Positions 1-8,418 of a stretch of DNA of 64,000 bases are shown one piece after another. The notes beneath the pieces were generated by a model that was not told the DNA's origin, made no database searches, and saw only the letters and a program-made list of their open reading frames with translations. The stretch's first letter is position 1. Each line of letters starts with the position of its first letter. The stretch spans positions 124,001 through 188,000 of the forward strand of contig NZ_JAABNP010000006.1 of the NCBI RefSeq assembly GCF_009928485.1, read 5' to 3'. Made by a program: the position numbers and the translations under genes. The DNA is from Clostridium sp. C2-6-12. Its GTDB lineage: Bacteria > Bacillota > Clostridia > Clostridiales > Clostridiaceae.

Positions 1-1643
1 GAGACAGTATTAACCACGAATTTAGAATTATCATTATCATCAGCTTTCTCAACTACCTCTAAAGAATTTGATCCATCTTCAGAAGGAATAACATGCTTTC
101 CATTCCAAGTTTTTAAATTAATACTTCCATCAGAATAGGGATCTAAGTCAAATATTTCTCTAACAAACCAACCAAAGACTTCTGGAGAAGAGCAATATAT
201 CTTTTCGTCATCAGTTGTAAGATATTTGCCATTTTTCTTTGATCTTAAGGTATAGCTTCCAAACCCCCAGTCTGTAAGTTCAAATATATTATCTTTGTTA
301 GAGCAGGAATCATTAATACTAACGATGTTTACAGCATCATTGCTTACTTGTAAGGTGTTGTTATTATCCTTTGAAGAAATGATAACCTCATCATAAGCAG
401 GTATATGAATAACCTCTTTATCTTTTAGTATTTCAATAATACCATCTAAAGGAGTTATTTTGTATGGAGCATTACCAGTATACCAATCTTTATAAACGAC
501 GTCTGATAATGGTCCTATTACAGCAGCTTTCTTAATTTTATCTTTATTTAAAGGAAGAAAATTATTTTCATTTTTTAGAAGAACGAGGGCTTCTTTAGCA
601 GCTTTAAGTGCAAGAGCGTTATGTTCCTTAGAGAATAGTTTAGCTTTGGGAATATTCGCATAAGGGTTTGATTCTTTTGGGTCAAATTGACCTAATCTAA
701 AACGAACTTTAAATATGTTTCTTAAAGCGTTATCTATATCATTTTCTGTTAGAAGTCCTCTTCCAAGTGCTTCTATTGCAGAATTTATCACAAGTTTAGC
801 ATCGTCAGTAAAGCAGTCAACACCACTTTTCAATCCTTCAGCAATAGTTTCGACATGAGTTTTATAGTACTTATGGAATTCAACAGTTTGACTCATATCA
901 CCACCATCGCATACAACAAAGCCATCACAGCCCCATTGACCTTTTACAATATCATTAACTTCCTTATTCAATATACATGGAGTACCATTTATTTCATTAT
1001 ATGCAGTCATCATAGAATAGGCTTTTCCTTCTGTAAAAGCCGGTTTGAAAGCTTTTAAGTAATATTCATTTTTATTTCGCGGATCTACACTAGAGGAATC
1101 CATTACACGTCCATCTTCATGATTATTAGCATAAAAATGTTTTGGTGCAGGAACAAGTTTTAAATAAAAAGGATCATTTCCTTGCATTCCTTTTACTAAG
1201 TTAGAAGATAGTTTTCCAGTGAGATAAGGATCTTCTCCATAAGCTTCTTCTGTTCGTCCCCATCTAGGATCTCTTTCCATGTCAATGGTTGGCGCCCATA
1301 AAGTAAGACCGCCTTTCTCATTTGCAATTTCATAATATATTCTTGCTTCATCACCTATAACGTTTCCAATTTCTTTTAACAAATCTTCATTCCAAGTTGA
1401 AGAGAGACCAATAGGCTGTGGAAAGACTGTAGCATTGCCTAGTTTTGTTACTACTCCATGAGCAGCTTCACCGCCAACATTATATTCAGGAATATTAAGC
1501 CTAGGAACAGCTTCTTGATGAGTTGGTAAAAGCAATAGTTTTTCTTCAAGAGTCATTCTTGAAATTAAATCATTAATTCTTTCTTTAAGAGGAATATTAG
1601 TATTTAAGTATGGGTAAACTGAGTTTTGATATAAATTTGTCAT
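1..1643 (-). CDS. Glycoside hydrolase family 3 beta-glucosidase/xylosidase, 3' end outside window
   Basis: About 547 N-terminal codons are present; the gene runs off the left edge. It starts at an ATG (1643-1641) behind AAAGGAG. Read on the minus strand it shows the GH3 N-terminal barrel: GGEAAHGV near residue 40, DPRWGRTEEAYGEDP near 110, KHFYANNHEDGR near 150, and FVVCDGGDMSQ near 240, where the Asp of VVCD sits at the usual nucleophile position. The C-terminal domain begins at ALVLLKNENNFLPL and AAVIGPL. Inside it lies an inserted segment (YTLRSKKNGKYLT) resembling the beta-trefoil (fascin-like) insertion of BglX-type enzymes. No signal peptide is seen, so it probably hydrolyses imported oligosaccharides in the cytoplasm. 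Whether xyloside or glucoside is preferred cannot be told. Confidence 0.88.
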   Translation of the reverse strand, partial: MTNLYQNSVYPYLNTNIPLKERINDLISRMTLEEKLLLLPTHQEAVPRLNIPEYNVGGEAAHGVVTKLGNATVFPQPIGLSSTWNEDLLKEIGNVIGDEARIYYEIANEKGGLTLWAPTIDMERDPRWGRTEEAYGEDPYLTGKLSSNLVKGMQGNDPFYLKLVPAPKHFYANNHEDGRVMDSSSVDPRNKNEYYLKAFKPAFTEGKAYSMMTAYNEINGTPCILNKEVNDIVKGQWGCDGFVVCDGGDMSQTVEFHKYYKTHVETIAEGLKSGVDCFTDDAKLVINSAIEALGRGLLTENDIDNALRNIFKVRFRLGQFDPKESNPYANIPKAKLFSKEHNALALKAAKEALVLLKNENNFLPLNKDKIKKAAVIGPLSDVVYKDWYTGNAPYKITPLDGIIEILKDKEVIHIPAYDEVIISSKDNNNTLQVSNDAVNIVSINDSCSNKDNIFELTDWGFGSYTLRSKKNGKYLTTDDEKIYCSSPEVFGWFVREIFDLDPYSDGSINLKTWNGKHVIPSEDGSNSLEVVEKADDNDNSKFVVNTV

Positions 1644-2070
1644 ATAGTTAAACTCCTTTAGCTTTAAAATTAAAATATATTCACATATGAAAATGAAAAT
1701 TATAAGGATATTTTTATTAGATATTATTGAATAATTATAAAAAATCAATTATTTAATGCTTTTAGATGATTATATAAAAAAGTAACATTTTATAATACAT
1801 AAAAATTTTTAGTATTTTTACATAAGTAATTAGGTAAAGTTATGAAGAATATAAGTATGACTAAATTTAAGAATGATGAGTATAAAATATATAATGTGTT
1901 AATTATATTTCAAATTCATATTGCTTTTTTGATACAAATGCTTTTGATAAGTATGATAAAAATAACTATAAATTATAGTAAAAATGAAAAAAATATTGCA
2001 ACTTTATTGAAAATATATTACTATTAAACAGTAAAAATTAATATTCTATATATAAAATTAAAAAAAATTC
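1644..2070. other. AT-rich intergenic region, no convincing gene
   Basis: This is the divergent space between the GH3 gene and the glycine riboswitch. It is very AT-rich. A 61-codon open frame at 1842-2027 has no good ribosome binding site and a lysine/isoleucine composition expected from translated AT-rich DNA. I see no strong hairpin here; the promoters of both neighbours must lie in it but I cannot fix them. Confidence 0.5.
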
Positions 2071-2075
2071 AGAGG

Positions 2076-2250
2076 AAGATAGCGGGAGAGTAATGGCTAT
2101 GCTGTTCACCGAAGAAGTAAATCTTTCAGGTACCTATTAAATTAGAGATGACCGCTATTGGATGAAGCCTTGGAGAGACTCGAAATGAGCACCGAAGGAG
2201 AAAGCCCCACAAGGCGAAACTCTCAGGTAAAAGGACAGGGAGCAGGTAAC
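2076..2250 (+). promoter_or_regulatory. Tandem glycine riboswitch (gcvT motif, two aptamers)
   Basis: Two consecutive copies of the gcvT aptamer core are visible. Aptamer 1 (about 2083-2153) has GCGGGAGAG, then CACCGAAGAAG and TTTCAGGTACC, closing with GACCGCT. Aptamer 2 (about 2171-2245) has GGAGAGAC, GCACCGAAGGAG, AACTCTCAGG and AAAAGGACAGG, the best conserved signature of this class. The short linker between them is typical of cooperative tandem glycine riboswitches. It precedes a CycA-like glycine/alanine permease, so glycine sensing of uptake fits. Whether glycine turns the gene on or off is not decided by the sequence. Confidence 0.93.
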
Positions 2251-2338
2251 ACATCTTACAAAAGTAATATATTTTTAATTACTTCATTTAGATCTTATCT
2301 ATTCCCATTTGTATCTCCAGTCACAAATACTTATATGG

Positions 2339-2366
2339 AAAAAGACATTTTTAAATGTGTCTTTTA
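2339..2366 (+). terminator. Hairpin between riboswitch and permease start (expression platform candidate)
   Basis: AAAAGACA pairs with TGTCTTTT around an AT-rich loop, followed by a short T stretch and directly by the GGAGGG ribosome binding site of the permease. It can act as an intrinsic terminator or mask initiation, so it is the likely switch element of the glycine riboswitch. The short U tract makes its terminator strength uncertain. Confidence 0.55.
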
Positions 2367-2386
2367 ACTAAGATGGAGGGATAAAA

Positions 2387-3781
2387 ATGGAAAAATCAAC
2401 AGAAAAAAATCAAAATTTATCAAGAGGACTAAAGAATCGTCATGTTCAGCTCCTTGCAATTGGAGGAGCAATTGGTACTGGTTTATTCCTTGGATCAGGT
2501 AGATCAATTCACTTAGCTGGGCCGTCTATTTTATTTGCGTATATGATAACAGGAATAATTTGCTTTTTTATTATGCGTGCCCTAGGGGAATTACTGCTTT
2601 CTAATTTAAATTACCATTCATTTGTAGACTTTGTGTATGATTATTTAGGAGAAAGAGCAGCATTTATTACGGGTTGGACTTATTGGTTCTGCTGGATTTC
2701 ACTTGCTATGGCAGATGTAACAGCTGCAGGACTTTATATTCAATATTGGTTCCCGAATGTGGCTCAATGGGTTCCAAGTCTTATAATTCTCGTTGTTTTA
2801 TTAATTATGAATCTTACTGCAGTAAAACATTTTGGTGAAATGGAATTCTGGTTTGCATTAATCAAAGTTGTAGCAATTCTAGCTTTAATTGTAATTGGGA
2901 CATTTATGATAATCAAAGGTTTTTCTACAGATGCAGGGGCATCTACATTTGCTAATCTGTGGAATCATGGTGGCTGGTTTCCAAATGGAATTAGTGGTTT
3001 TATTCTTTCATTCCAAATGGTTGTGTTTGCATTTACTGGAATTGAATTAGTTGGATTAACAGCTGGTGAAACTGAAGATCCTGAACGTGTTATTCCAAAA
3101 GCTATTAATAATATTCCAATAAGAATAATTATTTTCTATATTGGAGCACTTTTAGTTATAATGAGTATATATCCATGGACTTCAATCAGTCCAGATAAAA
3201 GCCCATTTGTACAAGTTTTTGCAGCAGTAGGTATTGCAGCAGCAGCAAGTATTGTAAATTTTGTTGTACTAACATCAGCAGCATCAGCATGTAACAGTGG
3301 TATTTTCAGTACAAGTCGTATGGTATTTTCTCTTGCTAAAGAAGATAATGCACCTGCATCAATGAAAAAATTAACTTCTAACCAGGTACCAGCTAATGCA
3401 AGTTTATTTTCAGCAGGAGTAATTTTGATTGCAGTAATTTTAAATTATGTTATGCCAGAAGGCGTATTCGTACTTATTACAAGTATATCAACATTTTGCT
3501 TTATTTTCATTTGGGCGATTATAGTAATCTGTCACTTAAAATATCGTAAAACAAATCCTAAACTTGCAGAAAAGAACAAATTTAAAATGCCGCTTTATCC
3601 AATTGCTAATTATATAATTTTAGCATTTATGGCTTTTGTTATAATTACATTAGCATTTAATAGTGAAACGCGTGTGGCACTATTTGTAACACCTGTTTGG
3701 TTTATAATGTTAGCAGTTATATATAAAATAGCTAAATCAAAAAGAAAAAGTGAAGAAGATAAAGAAATGAATATAGCTTAA
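2387..3781 (+). CDS. cycA: D-serine/D-alanine/glycine transporter, APC superfamily
   Basis: A 464-residue amino-acid/proton symporter with about 12 membrane segments. The N-terminus (NRHVQLLAIGGAIGTGLFLG, residues 17-36), GELLLSNLNYHSF, the FGEMEFWFALIKVVAI block, NLWNHGGWFPNG, AFTGIELVGLTAGETEDPE and SAASACNSGIFSTSRM follow the CycA members of the AAT family segment by segment. Start ATG has GGAGGG eight bases upstream. The upstream tandem glycine riboswitch is independent support for glycine as a substrate. It stands alone: a terminator follows. Other neutral amino acids as substrates remain possible. Confidence 0.88.
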   Translation: MEKSTEKNQNLSRGLKNRHVQLLAIGGAIGTGLFLGSGRSIHLAGPSILFAYMITGIICFFIMRALGELLLSNLNYHSFVDFVYDYLGERAAFITGWTYWFCWISLAMADVTAAGLYIQYWFPNVAQWVPSLIILVVLLIMNLTAVKHFGEMEFWFALIKVVAILALIVIGTFMIIKGFSTDAGASTFANLWNHGGWFPNGISGFILSFQMVVFAFTGIELVGLTAGETEDPERVIPKAINNIPIRIIIFYIGALLVIMSIYPWTSISPDKSPFVQVFAAVGIAAAASIVNFVVLTSAASACNSGIFSTSRMVFSLAKEDNAPASMKKLTSNQVPANASLFSAGVILIAVILNYVMPEGVFVLITSISTFCFIFIWAIIVICHLKYRKTNPKLAEKNKFKMPLYPIANYIILAFMAFVIITLAFNSETRVALFVTPVWFIMLAVIYKIAKSKRKSEEDKEMNIA

Positions 3782-3790
3782 TTTTAAATA

Positions 3791-3855
3791 AAAGAGATTT
3801 ATCAATAAAGAGTTAGAAAGTTTTTTCTAGCATTTGTTGGTGAATCTCTTTATAT
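3791..3855 (+). terminator. Rho-independent terminator of cycA
   Basis: AAAGAGATT at 3791 pairs with AATCTCTTT ending at 3851, with a second internal hairpin in the long loop. Confidence 0.65.
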
Positions 3856-3893
3856 TTAATTTACGTAAATTTTATTATTAATGGAAAAACATG

Positions 3894-3941
3894 AAATGGA
3901 CCCATCTACTAGAAATATAAATCTAATAACTGGATCCATTT
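3894..3941 (-). terminator. Terminator of the PadR gene
   Basis: AAATGGA(ccCA) pairs with (TGG)aTCCATTT; on the minus strand a T-rich stretch follows, fitting termination of the PadR gene. Confidence 0.55.
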
Positions 3942-3945
3942 AATT

Positions 3946-4494
3946 TTATGATTTAGGTCCATTTTTACAAAAATCAAGACATAATTTTAACCATTTTATT
4001 GATGATTCTTCACGTATAATAGCACCATTTAAAACAAGATAATCACCAAAAGCATCACTATCAACAGGTGGAATCCCATCATAAGGTTCAAGTTGAGAGT
4101 GCAAGAAAGTAAGTCTATCTTGATGTTGTTCTAGTTGTTGGTTTAATAAATGAATTCTAGTATCTAAATCTAAATTATTTGAAAAATACATTCTAAGTCT
4201 GAAAATATTCTTAGGGGTTTGCTCCATAGGTTCATCTTTTTTTAACCATTTCAAAAAATCTTTTTTACCTTTTTCAGTAATTTTATAAACTTTTTTTTCT
4301 AAAACATCTCCACTTATCTCAATATCAAATACAATAAGTTGTTCATCTACTAATTTTTTTAATTCTGGATATATCTGACTATGCTTTGCACTCCAAAATT
4401 CAGCTAATTGGAAATTGAATTCTTTTCCTATATCATAACCAGTCATAGGCCTTCTATTTAACAAGCCTAAAATTGCATATTTAAGTGTTCTCAT
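3946..4494 (-). CDS. PadR family transcriptional regulator
   Basis: 182 residues from the ATG at 4494, chosen because AAAGAGGTG lies six bases upstream; a GTG six bases further out overlaps that site. The N-terminal winged helix has the PadR pattern (LKYAILGLLNRRPMTGYDI, residues 3-21, then SQIYPELKKLVDEQL), and the C-terminal half is the helical Vir_act_alpha_C-type dimerisation region (LRMYFSNNLDLDTR...IKWLKLCLDF). Family members commonly repress detoxification genes for phenolic acids and are released by the aromatic ligand. It is divergent from an MFS carrier and an enoate-type reductase, the probable targets. Ligand is inferred only. Confidence 0.85.
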   Translation of the reverse strand: MRTLKYAILGLLNRRPMTGYDIGKEFNFQLAEFWSAKHSQIYPELKKLVDEQLIVFDIEISGDVLEKKVYKITEKGKKDFLKWLKKDEPMEQTPKNIFRLRMYFSNNLDLDTRIHLLNQQLEQHQDRLTFLHSQLEPYDGIPPVDSDAFGDYLVLNGAIIREESSIKWLKLCLDFCKNGPKS

Positions 4495-4726
4495 GATCAC
4501 ACCTCTTTCTTAACTTTATTAATTATAACAGCTTTTATAAAAATTACAATTATAAGGAACACTAGAAATTCCATGGATTTAAGATAGATTAAACAATAAT
4601 TCTGCTTATTAGAAATTAGGGCAACGAATTATATTAATAATTATATAGCAAAGAATATATTTTTTAAATTATATTTCGACAAACATATAAATATTTATAT
4701 ATTTATATTTACATGATTGTTTGGTT

Positions 4727-4762
4727 GTGATATTATTAACATGAAATTGTGATAATATTAAC
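4727..4762 (+). promoter_or_regulatory. Candidate operator: direct repeat before the MFS gene
   Basis: GTGATATTATTAAC (4727-4740) and GTGATAATATTAAC (4749-4762) are 14-mers with a single mismatch, 22 bp apart, i.e. about two helical turns. They sit 19 bases before the MFS start codon in the PadR/MFS divergent region. PadR binding is inferred from position. Confidence 0.5.
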
Positions 4763-4780
4763 GAAATAAGGGGGATTTTT

Positions 4781-6034
4781 ATGGAACTAACAAAAAAAAG
4801 ATGGATTATTTTAATTGCAAGCTGCTTTATTAACTTATGTATTGGTTCAATGTATGCTTGGAGTGTTTTTGCAGCTCCTATGGCAAAGTACTTGAGCCAA
4901 GTTACAGGTGCAACGTTGACTGCTGGTACGCTAGCAATCGTTTTCACTGTTACTAATTCAGTTGGACCTATTACTATGATTACTGGTGGAAGAATAAATG
5001 ATACTTTTGGGCCTAAAAAAGTAATCTTCGTTGGAGGAATACTTTTTGGTGGAGGGATGATTCTATCAGGATTTGCAAATGGCTTGGGTATGTTAGTACT
5101 TGCATATGGTATTGTAACTGGTCTTGGAATCGGAATGGTTTATGGATGTACAATAAGTAATTCAATTAAATTTTTCCCAGATAAACGTGGATTTGTTGGG
5201 GGGATTACAACTGCATGCTATGGTTTCAGTTCAGTAATAGTGCCACCAGTTGCCAATATACTAATTAGCAATTTGGGAGTAACCGCGGCGTTTAAGATAA
5301 TAGGAGTTACTTTCTTAATTATTGTATGCGTATGCTCATTCTTTATTGATAAATGTCCAGTAGGATTTATTCCAGAAGGTTGGACACCACCAGCTTCTCA
5401 AGGAAATAAGTTAAATCAAAATGATAAAGATTGGAAGGGAATGTTATCAAGTCCTATTTTCTACCCAATGATTTTAGTCCTATTATGTGGAGCATTCTAT
5501 GGATTAATGTGTTCTGCATTAGCATCACCTATAGCACAAGGTATGATTGGAATGTCAGTTGCTGCTGCAACTACTGTAGTATCTGTCTTAGCATTATTTA
5601 ATACTGGTGGACGTATTATTGCAGGTTATGTTTCAGATAAAATTGGTAGAAATAATACTCTTTCTGGCGCGTTTGTTATTGCCATTTTTGGTCTTATGTG
5701 TTTATATTTTTCAGGCCAAGGAGATGTTACTAAATTTTATGTTGGAATTATAAGTGTTGGTGTATCTTTTGGAGCATTCATGGGCGTTTTCCCAGGGTTT
5801 ACTGCTGATCAATTTGGTACTACAAATAACAGTGTTAACTACGGAATTATGTTTATTGGTTTTGCAATATCAGGTTATTTTGGGCCAACAGTAATGAAAA
5901 ATGTATATGCTGCAGATCAAAGCTATCAAAGAGCATTTTTAATAGCAGCAGTTCTTTGTGTTATAGGATTTGGATTTACTTTTGTTTATCGTCATATGCA
6001 CAAAAAGGAAATTGCAGTCAATAAGTCAATATAG
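4781..6034 (+). CDS. MFS transporter, oxalate/formate antiporter (OFA) family
   Basis: 417 residues with 12 predicted membrane helices. The first helix (KRWIILIASCFINLCIGSMY, residues 6-25) followed by AWSVFAAP is the OFA family signature, and GGRINDTFGPKKV is the MFS loop 2-3 motif; a second copy, GGRIIAGYVSDKIGRNN, begins the C-terminal half. OFA carriers move small carboxylates, often as exchangers. The gene has a GGGGG ribosome site, is divergent from padR, and is followed after 108 bases by the flavin reductase without an obvious terminator, so the two are probably co-transcribed. Import of an unsaturated carboxylate and export of its reduced form is my inference. Confidence 0.85.
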   Translation: MELTKKRWIILIASCFINLCIGSMYAWSVFAAPMAKYLSQVTGATLTAGTLAIVFTVTNSVGPITMITGGRINDTFGPKKVIFVGGILFGGGMILSGFANGLGMLVLAYGIVTGLGIGMVYGCTISNSIKFFPDKRGFVGGITTACYGFSSVIVPPVANILISNLGVTAAFKIIGVTFLIIVCVCSFFIDKCPVGFIPEGWTPPASQGNKLNQNDKDWKGMLSSPIFYPMILVLLCGAFYGLMCSALASPIAQGMIGMSVAAATTVVSVLALFNTGGRIIAGYVSDKIGRNNTLSGAFVIAIFGLMCLYFSGQGDVTKFYVGIISVGVSFGAFMGVFPGFTADQFGTTNNSVNYGIMFIGFAISGYFGPTVMKNVYAADQSYQRAFLIAAVLCVIGFGFTFVYRHMHKKEIAVNKSI

Positions 6035-6142
6035 GTGAATATGTAAACAGTTGCCTGTTAATTGTTAAACAATAAATTCTAATCTAATGAGTTAATTGAA
6101 TAACAAAAGATATAATTTCATAATTATAAGGAGAAAAGAAAT

Positions 6143-8092
6143 ATGGAAAGAAAATATCCAAACTTAAGCAAACCAATTAAAATTGGTAATGTAACTTTCA
6201 GAAACAGAATGTTTTCTGCTCCTATGGGAGGAACAGATATTACAGCTGACTGTACAATTGGACCAGCATCTACAGCTTTTTATGAATTAAGAGCTAAAGG
6301 AGGAGCTGCTTCAGTTACTGTAAGTGAAGTTGTTGTTCATCCAAAGACTGAAGCTTCACATATGTATCATTTAGATTTACAAACAGTTGGTTCATTATCA
6401 AGCTTCACATACACAGCTGATGCTATACGTCGTCACGGCGCTATTGCTAGTGTAGAATTATCACATTCAGGACAATATGCTGGAACTTATTTAACTGATA
6501 AGGATAAAAAAGAAGGAATGGCTCAATGGGGACCAAGTGCTGGAGTTCGTCCAGATGGTCGTGAAGTAAAAGAACTTACTCAAGAAGTGATTGATGATAT
6601 AGTAAAAGCTTATGGAGATACTGCTGCACTTGCTAAAAGGGCAGGTTTTGAAATGGTTATGATTCATGGTGGACATGGATGGTTAATTAATCAATTCTTA
6701 TCACCTTATTTTAATAAAAGAACAGATAAATACGGTGGATCTTTAGAAAATAGAGTACGTTTTGCACAAGAAGTTCTTGATAGTGTTAGAACTGCTGTTG
6801 GACCTGGATTCCCAATAGAATTTAGATTTAGTGGTTCTGAATTATTTGATGGTGGATATGATCTTGCAGAAGGGGTTGAAATTGCTAAATTAATTGAATC
6901 AAGAGTGGACTTGCTTCATGTATCTGCAGGAACTTACCAAAGGGGATTTGGATTAACACATCCTTCTATGTTCTTACCTCATGGATCAAATGTTTATCTT
7001 GCAGCAGAAATTAAGAAACATGTTAGTGTTCCAGTTGCAACTCTTGGTGGTTTAAATGATCCAGAAATGATGGAAGAAATTATAGCTAGCGGTAAAGCTG
7101 ATGTTGTTGAAATGGCTCGTGCTCTTTTAGCTGACCATGAGCTGCCTCAAAAGGTTATGAGTAACAGAGATAAAGACATTGTAAAATGTTTAAGATGTTT
7201 CACTTGTATGGCCGAACGTGCTATGACTTCTACAAGACGTTGTACAGTTAACCCATTAATTGGACGAGAACTAGGTGGAATGGAAGTTATACCTGCAGCA
7301 ACTTCTCGTAAAGTTTTAGTTGCTGGTGGTGGTCCAGGAGGACTTGAAGCTGCTATTACTGCTGCAAAACGTGGACACAAAGTAGTACTTTGTGAAAAAT
7401 CTAATGAATTAGGTGGAATACTTAAGGGAGAACAAGCACTTCCTTTTAAATATGAAATGTATGAACTAGGAGTGACTCTTGGAAAATTAGCAGAAGATGC
7501 TGGTGTTGAAATAAGATTAAATACAACTGTTACTAAGGAATATGTTGAAAAAGAAAATGTTGATGCATTAATTATAGCAGTTGGTTCAGAACCACTAGTT
7601 CCACCAATCCCAGGATTAGATGGAGATAACGTAGTAGTTGTTAATGATTACTATTTAGAAAAGGACAAGGTTAGTAATGAAGTTGTAGTTCTTGGCGGAG
7701 GTCTTGCTGGTTGTGAAGCAGCAATACATCTTGCACAAGAAGGAAAAACTGTACATTTAGTAGAAATGAGACCTGAACTTGCTCCAGATGCAAATATCAG
7801 ACATCGCCCAATTCTGTTAGCTGAAATTGAAAAGAATGGAATTCAAGTTCACACTGAATACAAAGGATTGAAGGTAACAGGAGAAGGCGTTTTATGTGCT
7901 GATGTTTCTGGAACTGAACATCTTGTACCAGGGACTTCTGTAATTTGTGCACTTGGACAAAGAGCTAGAAGAAATGAAGTAGATGAATTAGTTGATAGTG
8001 CACTTTGGGTTAGAGAAATTGGAGACTGTGTACGTCCATCTACTATAACAACAGCTGTATATCAAGGATATCATGCTGGGCTTGATATATAG
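6143..8092 (+). CDS. Old-yellow-enzyme-type NADH:flavin/Fe-S oxidoreductase (2-enoate / dienoyl-CoA reductase family)
   Basis: 649 residues in three parts. The FMN barrel (1-about 360) has FRNRMFSAPMGG, VELSHSGQYAG, MVMIHGGHGWLINQFLSPYFN with the His pair of the active site, and RTDKYGGSLENRVRF. The 4Fe-4S site follows: CLRCFTCMAER and RRCTVNP near residues 350-372. The C-terminal half carries a GGGPGGLEAA dinucleotide fold (near 393) and a second LGGGLAGCEAA fold. This is the architecture of 2-enoate reductase, FldZ-type cinnamate reductase, BaiH and FadH. With a PadR regulator and an OFA carrier next to it, reduction of an aryl acrylate is the most likely role; a bile-acid or dienoyl-CoA role cannot be excluded. 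AAGGAG precedes the ATG. Confidence 0.85.
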   Translation: MERKYPNLSKPIKIGNVTFRNRMFSAPMGGTDITADCTIGPASTAFYELRAKGGAASVTVSEVVVHPKTEASHMYHLDLQTVGSLSSFTYTADAIRRHGAIASVELSHSGQYAGTYLTDKDKKEGMAQWGPSAGVRPDGREVKELTQEVIDDIVKAYGDTAALAKRAGFEMVMIHGGHGWLINQFLSPYFNKRTDKYGGSLENRVRFAQEVLDSVRTAVGPGFPIEFRFSGSELFDGGYDLAEGVEIAKLIESRVDLLHVSAGTYQRGFGLTHPSMFLPHGSNVYLAAEIKKHVSVPVATLGGLNDPEMMEEIIASGKADVVEMARALLADHELPQKVMSNRDKDIVKCLRCFTCMAERAMTSTRRCTVNPLIGRELGGMEVIPAATSRKVLVAGGGPGGLEAAITAAKRGHKVVLCEKSNELGGILKGEQALPFKYEMYELGVTLGKLAEDAGVEIRLNTTVTKEYVEKENVDALIIAVGSEPLVPPIPGLDGDNVVVVNDYYLEKDKVSNEVVVLGGGLAGCEAAIHLAQEGKTVHLVEMRPELAPDANIRHRPILLAEIEKNGIQVHTEYKGLKVTGEGVLCADVSGTEHLVPGTSVICALGQRARRNEVDELVDSALWVREIGDCVRPSTITTAVYQGYHAGLDI

Positions 8093-8150
8093 TAATTCTA
8101 TATTAGAGTTAAATAAATTAATAAAATTTTCATATATTTTCAAATAATTT

Positions 8151-8208
8151 AAAGTCTCAAATTGATTTTTTCTTTAAGATTAGAAAAAGAAGTTTGAGGC
8201 TTTATTTT
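8151..8208 (+). terminator. Terminator of the reductase operon
   Basis: AAAGTCTCAAA pairs with TTTGAGGCTTT (one internal mismatch pair), followed by ATTTTTC. Confidence 0.7.
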
Positions 8209-8320
8209 TCATAGTACTACAAACTTAGTTTTTCTAAGTACAATAACAATTATTTTACCTATAAATCTACAAGTTGATAAGTTGTGTTGCTTAAATAACA
8301 TTTTTTGATTATTTGGAATA

Positions 8321-8349
8321 TTGTCAGTTTATAAATATAGGAATACAAT
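8321..8349 (+). promoter_or_regulatory. Candidate sigma-A promoter of the M28-like gene
   Basis: TTGTCA (8321-8326), 17-bp spacer, TACAAT (8344-8349). The rest of the 8093-8418 intergenic region holds the terminator above and a small ACTTAG/CTAAGT hairpin near 8224. Confidence 0.5.
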
Positions 8350-8418
8350 TCATATGAATAAAGAAGAAATATCATTTGAATTAAAGATGTATATAAGTTA
8401 AAGGAGAATATAAGCAAT

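Noticed and set aside
1842..2027. 61-codon open frame upstream of the riboswitch
   Set aside because: No good ribosome site, composition of translated AT-rich DNA, no recognisable motif.
2158..2367. 69-codon open frame over the glycine riboswitch
   Set aside because: It lies across the aptamer 2 core and the expression hairpin; the RNA structure explains the sequence.
6061..6073. ATTGTTAAACAAT palindrome between the MFS and reductase genes, possible Rex-like site
   Set aside because: Spacing and flanks do not match the clostridial Rex site TTGTTAA-N4-TTAACAA; chance is likely in such AT-rich DNA.
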